A DNA stretch of 48,182 bases, from positions 1 to 48,182 of the forward strand of contig NZ_JAAOWU010000028.1 of the NCBI RefSeq assembly GCF_013778505.1. Reading direction: 5' to 3'. This DNA is from Pseudomonas sivasensis. GTDB taxonomy: Bacteria > Pseudomonadota > Gammaproteobacteria > Pseudomonadales > Pseudomonadaceae. Positions 23,310-30,956 of the stretch are shown here, in pieces. Positions within the stretch are counted from its first letter, which is position 1; each line of letters starts with the position of its first letter. The notes beneath the pieces are model-generated. The model saw only the letters and a program-made list of their open reading frames with translations. It did no database searches and was not told where the DNA came from. Both the position numbers and the translations under genes were made by a program.

Positions 23310-24272
23310 GTGAAAGCATTGCAAGGCGTTGAAGGTCATGTGGAGTGGTTGGACGAACCAAGTCCTACATGTGACGTAGGCCAAGTTCGCATTCGCGTGG
23401 CGGCTGCGGGTCTTAATCGCGCCGATTTATTACAGCGTGCTGGGCTCTATCCGCCACCCCCTGGCGCCAGCTCTGTGCTGGGCCTGGAATGTTCCGGGGT
23501 GATCAGCGAAGTGGGGCCTGGTTCCTCGTGGCAAGTGGGGGATCGAGTCTGTGCGCTGCTCGCCGGTGGTGGCATGGCTGAAGAGGTGGTGGTAGATGCT
23601 CGCCATGTGCTGCCGGTGCCGGAAGGTCTGTCGTTGATTGAAGCGGCGGCCCTGCCTGAGGTGTACAGCACCGCATGGCTCAATCTGTTCCAACTGGCGG
23701 GCCTCAAGCCCGGTGAGAAAGTGCTGCTGCATGCCGGTGCCAGTGGCGTGGGCTCGGCGGCGATCCAACTGTGCAAGGCGTTTGGCAGCCCGTGCTGGGT
23801 CAGCGTCGGCTCGGCGCAACGCTTGGCCTACTGTGAAGACCTGGGCGCCCAGGGCGGCGTGGTACGTACCGATGGGATCGAAGGGCTGCGGGATTTCGGG
23901 CCGTTTGATGTGATCCTTGACCCGGTCGGCGGCAGCTATGCGGCGCTGGATCTAAAGCTGCTGGCGCTGGACGGTCGTTGGGTGTTGATCGGTTTGATGG
24001 GCGGTCGCGAAGCGCAGTTGGACCTGGCCCAAGTGCTGGGCAAGCGTATCCAGTTGTTGGGCTCGACCCTGCGCAGCCGTGACGATCAGTTCAAGGCAGA
24101 CCTGGTCAGTAACTTGAGCCAGCATGTCTGGCCGTTGTTTGCCGAAGGGCGCTTGAGCCCGCAGTTGGCCAAGACCTTCCCAATCAAGGATGCCGAGGCG
24201 GCGTTTGCTGAGCTTGCGACTAACCAGATTTCAGGGAAGTTGGTGTTGGTGATCGACGAAAGCGTGACCTGA
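23310..24272 (+). CDS. Quinone oxidoreductase of the PIG3 / MDR family
   Basis: A 320-residue medium-chain dehydrogenase/reductase without the catalytic-zinc residues. It has the N-terminal GROES-like domain (GLNRADLLQRAGLYPPPPGA, VLGLECSGVISEVG) and a nucleotide-binding domain with LLHAGASGVGSAAIQLCKA. It resembles NADPH-dependent quinone reductases of the TP53I3/PIG3 type, which handle reactive quinones. The GTG start at 23310 is set by a perfect GGAGG five bases upstream; the open frame extends upstream but shows no family similarity. It is divergent from prc and convergent with the HAD gene, with a REPIN between them. Confidence 0.9.
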   Translation: MKALQGVEGHVEWLDEPSPTCDVGQVRIRVAAAGLNRADLLQRAGLYPPPPGASSVLGLECSGVISEVGPGSSWQVGDRVCALLAGGGMAEEVVVDARHVLPVPEGLSLIEAAALPEVYSTAWLNLFQLAGLKPGEKVLLHAGASGVGSAAIQLCKAFGSPCWVSVGSAQRLAYCEDLGAQGGVVRTDGIEGLRDFGPFDVILDPVGGSYAALDLKLLALDGRWVLIGLMGGREAQLDLAQVLGKRIQLLGSTLRSRDDQFKADLVSNLSQHVWPLFAEGRLSPQLAKTFPIKDAEAAFAELATNQISGKLVLVIDESVT

Positions 24273-24273
24273 C

Positions 24274-24408
24274 CTTGAATTGAAATGCGACCAAATGGGG
24301 AGGGGGCTTGCTCCCGATAACCGTGTGTCAGTGAAGAATATTTCATCTGACCCACCGGCATCGGGAGCAAGCCCCCTCCACATTCGCCTGATTGGATTTC
24401 AATTCAAG
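24274..24408. repeat. REPIN nested in a longer inverted repeat
   Basis: GGAGGGGGCTTGCTCCCGAT (24299-24318) and its exact complement at 24360-24379 form a 20-pair stem, the inverted REP pair typical of fluorescent pseudomonads. Around it, CTTGAATTGAAAT (24274-24286) and ATTTCAATTCAAG (24396-24408) add a second perfect 13-pair arm. The element fills the gap between two convergent genes and could end transcription from both sides. Confidence 0.9.
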
Positions 24409-24418
24409 ATAGCGGGTG

Positions 24419-25072
24419 TCAGATCCAATGGTGGATTGGCCAACCAGCCTTCTCTGCATGCTCGCGCAGCACCGGATCCGGGTTCACCACCTGCGGGTGA
24501 TCCACCTTCAGCAGCAACGGCAGATCATTGCGCGAATCCGAATAGAAGTACGCGCCATCCAATGTCTCACGTTCCTGCTCCAGCCAATCCAGCAATCGCG
24601 TGATCTTGCCTTCGCGGTAGGTGAGTACACCCACGGTACGGCCGCTGTACACGCCATGGCTCACGTCCAGATCAATCCCCAGCACCTCATCAATACCGAT
24701 TCGCGCCGCAATCGGTTTCACCAAATGCGTTCCCGATGCCGAAATCACCAAAATCCGGTCGCCATTCGCACGATGCCTGGCGATGGTCTTGGTGGCCTCG
24801 CTGTAGATCAGCGGTTCAATCACGTCCTCCACCCATGGTTCGACCAGATGATCGATCTCTTCCGGGGTGCGGCCGATCATTGGCTCCAGGCTGAAGTCCA
24901 TGAAGTCCTCCATGGCCAGTTCGCCGCGGCTGTAGGCGTCCATCAGTTCGTTGTTCCTGCGCATGAACGACTCGGGGTCGACCCATCCCAGGCGGCCCAT
25001 CTGCTCGCTCCACAGGGTGGCGCAGTCGCCGTGGATCAGGGTGTCGTCCAGATCAAAAATTACCAATGCCAT
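24419..25072 (-). CDS. HAD-superfamily hydrolase, SerB-like (subfamily IB)
   Basis: A 217-residue phosphatase-like protein with the nucleophile motif DLDDT (Asp 7 and 9), a helical cap (about 15-90), motif II as VISASGTH and motif IV region FYSDSRNDLPLL. Phosphoserine-phosphatase-like IB enzymes dephosphorylate small metabolites; the substrate cannot be read from sequence. It lies 29 bases after the ABC transporter ATPase gene on the same strand, so it may be the last gene of that operon and could act on the imported phosphorylated compound. Confidence 0.9.
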   Translation of the reverse strand: MALVIFDLDDTLIHGDCATLWSEQMGRLGWVDPESFMRRNNELMDAYSRGELAMEDFMDFSLEPMIGRTPEEIDHLVEPWVEDVIEPLIYSEATKTIARHRANGDRILVISASGTHLVKPIAARIGIDEVLGIDLDVSHGVYSGRTVGVLTYREGKITRLLDWLEQERETLDGAYFYSDSRNDLPLLLKVDHPQVVNPDPVLREHAEKAGWPIHHWI

Positions 25073-25101
25073 CCGTCACGCTCTCTTTGTAAATCGTTGC
25101 A

Positions 25102-26091
25102 TCAGGCTACTTCACACAGCGCACTGGGGTCGATGGAAAGTGCCAGGCGTTGACCATCCGGGTGAAGATCGTCCGCCGAGCGGTTGAGCACATCGACGAC
25201 CAGTTCCACGCCGCGCGCTTCGATGCGGTAGCGGATCACGTTGCCCAGCAGGCTGTGGCTGCGCACCAGTGCATCCAGTTCGCCGCTGCGGCTCAGTTCG
25301 ATGGCTTCGGGGCGAATCGCGATGCGCCCACTGATCGGGCGTTGCAGCAATTGGCTGGCCTTGTCGGCGTCGAGCAGGTTGTAGTTGCCGATAAAACCGG
25401 CGGCGAACACGTCAACTGGCGCCGTGTAGAGGGTCTCGGCATCGCCGCTTTGCACGATCTTGCCCTGATTCATCAGGAAGATGCGGTCGGACATGGTCAG
25501 GGCTTCTTCCTGATCATGGGTCACGAAAATCGTGGTCAGCCCCAGTTCGCGCTGGATCTGGCGAATCTGCTCACGCAGGTGCTTGCGAATGCGTGCATCC
25601 AGCGCCGACAGCGGCTCATCCAGCAGCAGCAGGCGTGGGCGTGTCACCAGGGAGCGGGCGAGGGCCACGCGCTGGCACTGGCCGCCAGACATCTGGTGAG
25701 GGTAGCGCCCGGCCAGGTCTTTGAGCTCTACCAGTTGCAGTACTTCCTGCACGCGCTTGTGGCTGTCGTCGGCGTTGACCTTTTGCATGCGCAGACCGAA
25801 GGCGACGTTCTGTTCCACGGTCATGTTGGGGAACAGCGCGTAGCTCTGGAAGACCATGCCGATGTTTCTCTTCTGCGGGCTCAGCGGAACGATGTCCTGG
25901 CCATCAAGCAGAATTTTCCCACTGTCAACCGAGGTCAGACCGGCAATGCAGCGCAGCAGCGTGGACTTGCCGCACCCGGACGGGCCGAGCAGGGTGACGA
26001 ACTCGCCTTTGGCAATTTCGCAGTTGATATCGCTAAACACGGGCGTACCGGAGTAGCCCTTTTGCAAGTGTTGGACGCTGACGAAGCTCAT
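25102..26091 (-). CDS. ABC importer ATP-binding protein
   Basis: A 329-residue ATPase of the polyamine/iron/phosphonate-type importer class. Motifs are Walker A GPSGCGKST, signature MSGGQCQRVALARS and Walker B LLLLDEPLSALD, followed by the switch histidine in IFVTHDQEEA. The C-terminal quarter (about 245-329) is a TOBE-type regulatory domain (IAIRPEAIELSR). The start at 26091 overlaps the upstream permease stop (ATGA), which fixes it; a much longer frame upstream is a shadow of the permease. It pairs with the two permeases just upstream. Confidence 0.94.
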   Translation of the reverse strand: MSFVSVQHLQKGYSGTPVFSDINCEIAKGEFVTLLGPSGCGKSTLLRCIAGLTSVDSGKILLDGQDIVPLSPQKRNIGMVFQSYALFPNMTVEQNVAFGLRMQKVNADDSHKRVQEVLQLVELKDLAGRYPHQMSGGQCQRVALARSLVTRPRLLLLDEPLSALDARIRKHLREQIRQIQRELGLTTIFVTHDQEEALTMSDRIFLMNQGKIVQSGDAETLYTAPVDVFAAGFIGNYNLLDADKASQLLQRPISGRIAIRPEAIELSRSGELDALVRSHSLLGNVIRYRIEARGVELVVDVLNRSADDLHPDGQRLALSIDPSALCEVA

Positions 26092-26888
26092 TGGCTTTTG
26101 TCCTTGTTCAAGATATTGGCGGCCCAGGTCAGCACCAGCACAAAGAAGAAATAGGAAATGACCACGGCACTGGTGAAGTGTCCGCTGCTGTTGCGCATGT
26201 TGTTGAGGTACACCTGCAGGGTCTCGTAGCGGGTGCCCACCAGGATGTTGGCGAACACGAACTCGCCGAACAGGAACGAGAACGACAGCAGCAGCGCCAC
26301 CATCAAGCCTTTGCGCAGGTTGGGCAGCACGACGAAGATCGCCGCTTGCCAAGTGCTGGCGCCCAGCAGTTGAGAGGCGTCCATCAGGTCGCGCAAGTTG
26401 ATGGCTTGCAGGTTGTTGGTGATCGCCCGGTACATGAACGGCAGCGCCACGGTGAAGTAGCAGCCGATCAAGATCCATGGCGTGCCCACCATTGCCAACG
26501 GCCCGGAACCATAGAGTTGCAGCAGGCCCACCGATGACACCACTGGCGGCACCGCGAAGGGCAGCAGGATCAGGATGTTCATCAGCGCGTCGAGCTTGGG
26601 AAAGTGGTAATGCACCACGAACAGCAGCGGCAGAATGAGCACCACCGACAGGATCAACGCGCCCACGCACACTAGCAGCGACTGCCCGAAGGCCATCAGA
26701 AAGCGCGGGTCGCTCCAGAGCTGCACGTACCACTTCACGGTGAAGCCCGCCGGCAGGATGGTTGCCGACCAACTACTGGCAATCGAGTAAACGAACGTGC
26801 CCACCAACGGCAATACCAGGATTGCAAAGAGCAGGTACACCACCACGCGGTGGTAGAGGGAGGCCGGGCCGGCTTCAGCGCGAGACAT
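26088..26888 (-). CDS. ABC importer permease, second subunit
   Basis: A 266-residue inner-membrane permease with six predicted membrane segments. It carries the coupling-helix motif region DLMDASQLLGASTWQAAIFVVLP (EAA-loop type), which docks to the ATPase. It is of the PotC/PhnV-like family. It overlaps the upstream permease by 14 bases and the downstream ATPase gene by four, so the three are co-translated. Confidence 0.92.
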   Translation of the reverse strand: MSRAEAGPASLYHRVVVYLLFAILVLPLVGTFVYSIASSWSATILPAGFTVKWYVQLWSDPRFLMAFGQSLLVCVGALILSVVLILPLLFVVHYHFPKLDALMNILILLPFAVPPVVSSVGLLQLYGSGPLAMVGTPWILIGCYFTVALPFMYRAITNNLQAINLRDLMDASQLLGASTWQAAIFVVLPNLRKGLMVALLLSFSFLFGEFVFANILVGTRYETLQVYLNNMRNSSGHFTSAVVISYFFFVLVLTWAANILNKDKSQ

Positions 26889-27711
26889 GGTAGCTCCTCT
26901 TGAGCAGCAGTTGATGGACCACGGTGATCACGGTCATCAGCGCCACCAGCACAACGGCCAAGGCGCTGGCCATGTTCGGATCCAGGGACACATCGCCGGA
27001 GACCAGCCCCGCGATACGGATCGGCAGCACGTTGAAGTTGCCGGTGGTCAAGGCGTAGACCGTGGCGTAGGCGCCCAAGGCATTGGCGAGCAGGATCACG
27101 AAGGTGCCCAGCAGCGCAGGCGTCAGCACCGGCAAACCGATGTGCCGCCAGAACTGCCAGCCATTCGCGCCGAGCAACGACGCGGACTCGCGCCAGTCTT
27201 CACGCAGCGCATCGAAGGCCGGGTACAACAGCAACACGCCGAGGGGGATCTGGAAGTAGGTGTAGAGGATGATCAGCCCGGTCTTGGAATACAGGTTGAA
27301 GTCCTGAATGATCCCGGCCTGCTTGAGCATGAGAGTGATGCTGCCGTTGAACCCCAGCAAAATGATGAACGCGAACGCCAGGGGGACGCCGGCGAAGTTG
27401 CTCGTCATGTTGGCGAAGGCGGTAACGAAGTTGCGCAGCGGCCCATCGACGCGGCGTAGCGAATAACTGCCGAGAGTGGCGATGATGATGCCGAAAATGC
27501 TGGAGTAAAAACTGATCTCCAGGCTGAACTGGATCGCTTGCCGGTAGAACTTCGAGCTGAAGATCCGGGTGAAGTTTTCCAGGCCCCAGCCGGCCTCTTC
27601 GGTTTGCAGGCTGTTGATCAGCACCCACACCAGCGGTGCGATCTCGAACACGATAAAGAACAGCGCGAAGGGCACCAGGCACAGCAATGCCAGCCATTTG
27701 CCGCGAGTCAT
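26875..27711 (-). CDS. ABC importer permease, first subunit
   Basis: A 278-residue permease with about six membrane segments and the EAA-type loop DWRESASLLGANGWQFWRHI. The start at 27711 has GAAGTGA just upstream; longer frames run into the preceding gene. It lies five bases after the phosphodiesterase-like gene and overlaps the second permease by 14 bases. It resembles PotB/PhnU-type subunits of importers for phosphonates, polyamines or ferric iron. Confidence 0.92.
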   Translation of the reverse strand: MTRGKWLALLCLVPFALFFIVFEIAPLVWVLINSLQTEEAGWGLENFTRIFSSKFYRQAIQFSLEISFYSSIFGIIIATLGSYSLRRVDGPLRNFVTAFANMTSNFAGVPLAFAFIILLGFNGSITLMLKQAGIIQDFNLYSKTGLIILYTYFQIPLGVLLLYPAFDALREDWRESASLLGANGWQFWRHIGLPVLTPALLGTFVILLANALGAYATVYALTTGNFNVLPIRIAGLVSGDVSLDPNMASALAVVLVALMTVITVVHQLLLKRSYHVSR

Positions 27712-27716
27712 GGCAT

Positions 27717-28523
27717 TCACTTCAATAGCTCCCGGCATACAGGTTTGTCGTGGGGCACGCCCAGCAGTTCGCAGACGGTGCCGCACAGGTCGGTCTGTTT
27801 CGGCGTGGCGTTGGCATCCAGGCTGAAGGCATCGCCGAGGACGAACAGCGGCACTTCACGTTCTTCCGGCAGCAGGCCGTTGTGCGAGCGGTCGTTGTTC
27901 ATGCCGTGGTCGGCGGTCACCAGCACTTGGCAGCCTGCGTCGAGCCAGCCTTGCAGGTAGTCAGCCAGGATGATGTCGGCCGAGCGTGCGCTGTTGCGGT
28001 ATTGCGCGCTGTCGAGGCCGTGCTTGTGGCCGGCGTCGTCGATGTTCATCGGGTGCACCAGCAGAAAGTCCGGCGCGTGCTTGAGTCGCAGGCTTTCGGC
28101 GTCGGCGAACAGGTGGGAATCGGGGTAATGGTCATTCCAGTAGAAATGTCCGTGCTGGATCGCCAGCGTAGTGTCGTCGGTATGGCGATCACGAGCGGCG
28201 AGAAAGGGCGTGCGGTTATACAACTCGCTGACCCAATGGTAAGCCGCAGCCGCAGTGCTAAGACCTGCGTCGGTGGCGTAATGGAAAATGCTGCGCTGGT
28301 TGGACAGGCGCGCGACCTGGTTGTGCACGATACCGCTCTGGATCGGTGGCACGCCGGTGAGGATGCATTCATAGAGCGGGCGGGACAGCGAGGGCAGTTC
28401 ACATTCCAGATTGTAGAGGGCTGCGCGTCCTGCGCCGACATAGGCCTGCAAGTGCCCCATGGCGTGTCGGGCAACCTCGAAGTTCAGGCCGTCGAGCACG
28501 ACAAGGATGACAGTGTGCTTCAT
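27717..28523 (-). CDS. Alkaline-phosphatase-superfamily phosphodiesterase-like enzyme
   Basis: A 268-residue metal-dependent hydrolase of the nucleotide pyrophosphatase/phosphodiesterase branch. Metal-site motifs are VVLDGLN near the N terminus, the nucleophile region ELPSLSRPLY, NIDDAGHKHG and VTADHGMN. The start at 28523 (MKHTVILVVLDGLN) matches the family; upstream codons fall in the REPIN. No signal peptide is visible, so it is probably cytoplasmic. Being inside an ABC importer operon implies that it hydrolyses the imported compound, possibly a phosphodiester or phosphonate. The exact reaction is an inference. Confidence 0.87.
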   Translation of the reverse strand: MKHTVILVVLDGLNFEVARHAMGHLQAYVGAGRAALYNLECELPSLSRPLYECILTGVPPIQSGIVHNQVARLSNQRSIFHYATDAGLSTAAAAYHWVSELYNRTPFLAARDRHTDDTTLAIQHGHFYWNDHYPDSHLFADAESLRLKHAPDFLLVHPMNIDDAGHKHGLDSAQYRNSARSADIILADYLQGWLDAGCQVLVTADHGMNNDRSHNGLLPEEREVPLFVLGDAFSLDANATPKQTDLCGTVCELLGVPHDKPVCRELLK

Positions 28524-28583
28524 GGGGGAGAGCGCTCCGCAACGATTGACTTGGCTCAATTCCTCTGGAGGAACGGGGTCAGA

Positions 28584-28705
28584 AATGTGGGAGGGGGCTT
28601 GCCCCCGATAGCGGTGTGTCATGCAACGGATTTGTTAGCTGATCCACCGTCATCGGGGGCAAGCCCCCTCCCACATTGGATCTCCACTGGAGCTCCAATG
28701 TGGGA
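28584..28705. repeat. REPIN with an extra third arm, inside the ABC operon
   Basis: Perfect 26-base arms at 28584-28609 and 28652-28677 form a REPIN hairpin (left arm begins AATGTGGGAGGGGGCTTGCC). The right arm can also pair with TCCAATGTGGGA at 28694-28705, through its TCCCACATTGGA segment at 28669-28680. Two alternative hairpins are therefore possible. It lies between the binding-protein gene and the rest of the operon. Confidence 0.92.
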
Positions 28706-28713
28706 TAAAACCC

Positions 28714-29790
28714 TTACTTCATCTCTACGATGACTTGCTCATTCCACAGCTGCGGCAGCTTCTTGGAAGTCGCTTCCCAGGCATCGGCATCCTTGATCGG
28801 TTGCGGGTTGGCCTTGGTGTACTGCTCGCCCGGAATCAGGTTCTTGGCGATTTCAGCCGGCAGTTTCAGGTCGGTTTCCGCACGGATCGGACGCGCATTG
28901 CCCTTGGCCAGGTTGAGTTGGCCGGCATCGCTGAAGATGTACTCGCGGGTCAGCTTGGCGGCGTTCGGGTGCTTGGCGTATTTATTGATGATGGTGGTGT
29001 AGCCGGATTTCACCGAGCCGTCCGAGGGGATCAGCACCACGTAGTCATCCGGGTTGGCCATCTTGGCTTTGTAGCTCAGGCCGTTGAAGTCCCAGACGAT
29101 GCCTACTTCGACTTCACCTTTTTCCATGGTGGCGATGGTCGGGTTGGACAGGCCGAGCCGGCCTTGCTGGGCGATCTTGGTGAAGAACTGCAGGCCTGGC
29201 GCGATGTTCTTTTCATCGCCTTTGTTGGCGATGGCCGCCGCCAGCACGGCGTTGGAGGCCTGGGCTGCGGTGCTCACGTCACCCACCGAGACTTTGTATT
29301 TGCCGGTTTGCAGGTCGGCCCAACTGGTGGGGACTTCGGAACCGTGCAACAGCTTCTTGTTGACGATAAACGCGATGGTGCCGGTGTAGGCGAGGGCCCA
29401 GTGACCGTCTTTGTCTTTCGCCCAGTCCGGCACCGAAGCCCAGGTGGACGGTTTGTACGGCTGGGTGACTTCCTGCTTCACCGCAATCGGACCGAACGCT
29501 GCGCCGACGTCGCCGATGTCGGCGCTGGCGTTGTCTTTCTCGGCCTTGAACTTGGCAATCTCCTGGGCCGAGCTCATGTCGGTGTCGATGTGCTTGAGGC
29601 CGTAGGTCTTGGCCAGGTCTTCCCAGGTGCCTTTCCAGTTGGCCCAGTCATCGGGCATGCCGACGCTGTTGACGGCGCCTTCCGCTTTCGCGGCGGCTTC
29701 CAAGGTTTTTAGATCGGTATCAGCGGCCATGGCGGCGGTGCACATGGCAATGGTCGAGCCTAACAGTGATGCCAGGAAAAGCTGTTTCAT
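28714..29790 (-). CDS. Periplasmic binding protein of the ABC importer
   Basis: A 358-residue solute-binding protein with a signal peptide (LFLASLLGSTIAMCTAAMA-ADTD). It belongs to the family-1/PotD-AfuA-like group, with DIGDVGAAFGPIAV, AYTGTIAFIVNKK and VEVGIVWDFNG. AAAGGAGC upstream of the ATG is a strong ribosome site, in keeping with the high level at which binding proteins are made. It is the first gene of the operon; a candidate GntR operator lies 58 bases upstream and a REPIN follows its stop. The ligand is unknown; a phosphonate, phosphodiester or iron complex would suit the family and neighbours. Confidence 0.92.
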   Translation of the reverse strand: MKQLFLASLLGSTIAMCTAAMAADTDLKTLEAAAKAEGAVNSVGMPDDWANWKGTWEDLAKTYGLKHIDTDMSSAQEIAKFKAEKDNASADIGDVGAAFGPIAVKQEVTQPYKPSTWASVPDWAKDKDGHWALAYTGTIAFIVNKKLLHGSEVPTSWADLQTGKYKVSVGDVSTAAQASNAVLAAAIANKGDEKNIAPGLQFFTKIAQQGRLGLSNPTIATMEKGEVEVGIVWDFNGLSYKAKMANPDDYVVLIPSDGSVKSGYTTIINKYAKHPNAAKLTREYIFSDAGQLNLAKGNARPIRAETDLKLPAEIAKNLIPGEQYTKANPQPIKDADAWEATSKKLPQLWNEQVIVEMK

Positions 29791-29847
29791 CCGAAGCTCC
29801 TTTGGGCGTTTTCAACGCTGCGTTTTTATGAACGTTTGCGGTGGTGT

Positions 29848-29859
29848 TGGTCTAGGTCA
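29848..29859. promoter_or_regulatory. Candidate GntR operator in front of the ABC operon
   Basis: TGGTCTAGGTCA lies 58 bases before the binding-protein start. It matches the HutC-subfamily GntR operator form TGGTCTAGACCA at ten of 12 positions and shares its flank (GGTGTTGGTCTAG) with the site before the regulator gene. Confidence 0.6.
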
Positions 29860-30116
29860 GAGCAATACCTGAGCCAATTTAGGCTCGATGGATGACAGTT
29901 TCATGTCGTTGTCGTTTTTAACGCGCCGATGTCGCTCGGCACAGGCTGAGCGTAGACCATGCCCAAGTGCCCGTAGGCTCTGGACTTGGCCGGTGTATTG
30001 CAAGAGGTGCGGCATGCACTTGAGGCGGGCTGTCATCTGTCGGTCATCTGCAATGCCTACGCTTGCACGCAGTCGCAAGGGCCCGATTGCGGAGCTTTTA
30101 TGCACCTGAACGGTGC

Positions 30117-30128
30117 TGGTCTAGTCCA
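30117..30128. promoter_or_regulatory. Candidate GntR operator in front of the regulator gene
   Basis: TGGTCTAGTCCA matches TGGTCTAGACCA at 11 of 12 positions and lies 15 bases before the GntR start codon, where bound protein would block its own expression. The flank (GGTGCTGGTCTAG) repeats that of the ABC operon site. Confidence 0.65.
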
Positions 30129-30142
30129 GATAGGTAACGTTG

Positions 30143-30856
30143 ATGCGTGATGAGGCAATCAAGGCGGTGACATCCATCGGCCTGGCGCTGCAAGAGCAGA
30201 TCGACCATGGACTTTTGCCGCCTGCAAGCAAACTGCCCGCCGAGCGCAAGCTCAGCGAGTTGTTCGGTACCACCCGAATTACCGTGCGGGAAGCCTTGTT
30301 ACAACTTGAGGCCCAAGGGCAGATTTATCGCGAGGAACGCCGGGGTTGGTTCGTGTCGCCGCCACGATTGGCCTACAACCTGATGCAGCGCAGCCACTTT
30401 CACGCGATGGTCAACGACCAGGGCCGCGTGGCGTCCACCGAAGTGATTTCGGCGCGCCTGCAACCTGCATCGGCGGCGGTGTGTGCATGGCTGCAACTGC
30501 CGGCGTTGTCCAGCGTGATCCAGATTTGCAGAAGCCGGCGGATCGATGGGCGACTGGTGTTGTATGTGGAGCACTACCTGAACCCGCAATATTTCCCGGG
30601 GATTCTTGAGTGCGACCTGAATCAGTCGATGACCGAGTTGTACGTGCGCAAATACGACTTGCACTACGGACGGGTGCGCTTCGAGATTGTGCCGACGTCA
30701 CTGCCGGTGGAAGCCGCCGCCGCATTGCGCGTGTCGGTGGGCAGCCCGGGTTTGCGGATTGCTCGGGTTAACTATGACCAGCACCAGCGCTTGATCGACT
30801 GCGACCTGGAGTTCTGGCGGCATGATGCGATTCATGTGGGAGTGGATGTGGTTTAA
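30143..30856 (+). CDS. GntR/HutC-family regulator with UTRA domain
   Basis: A 237-residue repressor-type regulator. Residues about 8-75 form the GntR winged helix (LPPASKLPAERKLSELFGTT, RITVREALLQLEAQGQIYRE). The rest is a UTRA ligand domain (ISARLQPASAAVCAWLQLPA, VLYVEHYLNPQYFPGI). The ATG at 30143 is used; AGGTAA lies a few bases upstream. It is divergent from the ABC operon, and two operator-like sites lie between. UTRA regulators such as PhnF, PhnR, NagR and HutC respond to small metabolites, so the effector is probably the imported compound or a product of it. Confidence 0.92.
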   Translation: MRDEAIKAVTSIGLALQEQIDHGLLPPASKLPAERKLSELFGTTRITVREALLQLEAQGQIYREERRGWFVSPPRLAYNLMQRSHFHAMVNDQGRVASTEVISARLQPASAAVCAWLQLPALSSVIQICRSRRIDGRLVLYVEHYLNPQYFPGILECDLNQSMTELYVRKYDLHYGRVRFEIVPTSLPVEAAAALRVSVGSPGLRIARVNYDQHQRLIDCDLEFWRHDAIHVGVDVV

Positions 30857-30885
30857 CCACCGCTCTCCCGGCGCTGAGCTTGCTT

Positions 30886-30940
30886 CTGTAGTGAGCAGGC
30901 TTGCCCTGCGCTGGGCTGCAAAGCAGCCCTAAAACAGGGT
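30886..30940. repeat. REP-like element with GGGCTGC hairpin
   Basis: TGTAGTGAGCAGGCTTGCCC followed by the hairpin GGGCTGC (30913-30919) / GCAGCCC (30923-30929) resembles another Pseudomonas REP class (GAGCGGGCTTGCCC...GGGCTGCGAAGCAGCCC), slightly degenerate. It lies between the convergent GntR and fpvF genes and may end transcription from both. Confidence 0.65.
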
Positions 30941-30956
30941 GCTGGTCACCTCCATA

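Larger units (their letters stand above)
29791..30142. other. Divergent control region between ABC operon and GntR gene
   Basis: This 352-base gap holds no convincing gene; short frames on both strands lack start signals and family features. It contains two near-identical operator-like sites (29848-29859 and 30117-30128), one in front of each divergent gene. The middle part is GC-rich, without strong repeats. Confidence 0.6.
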
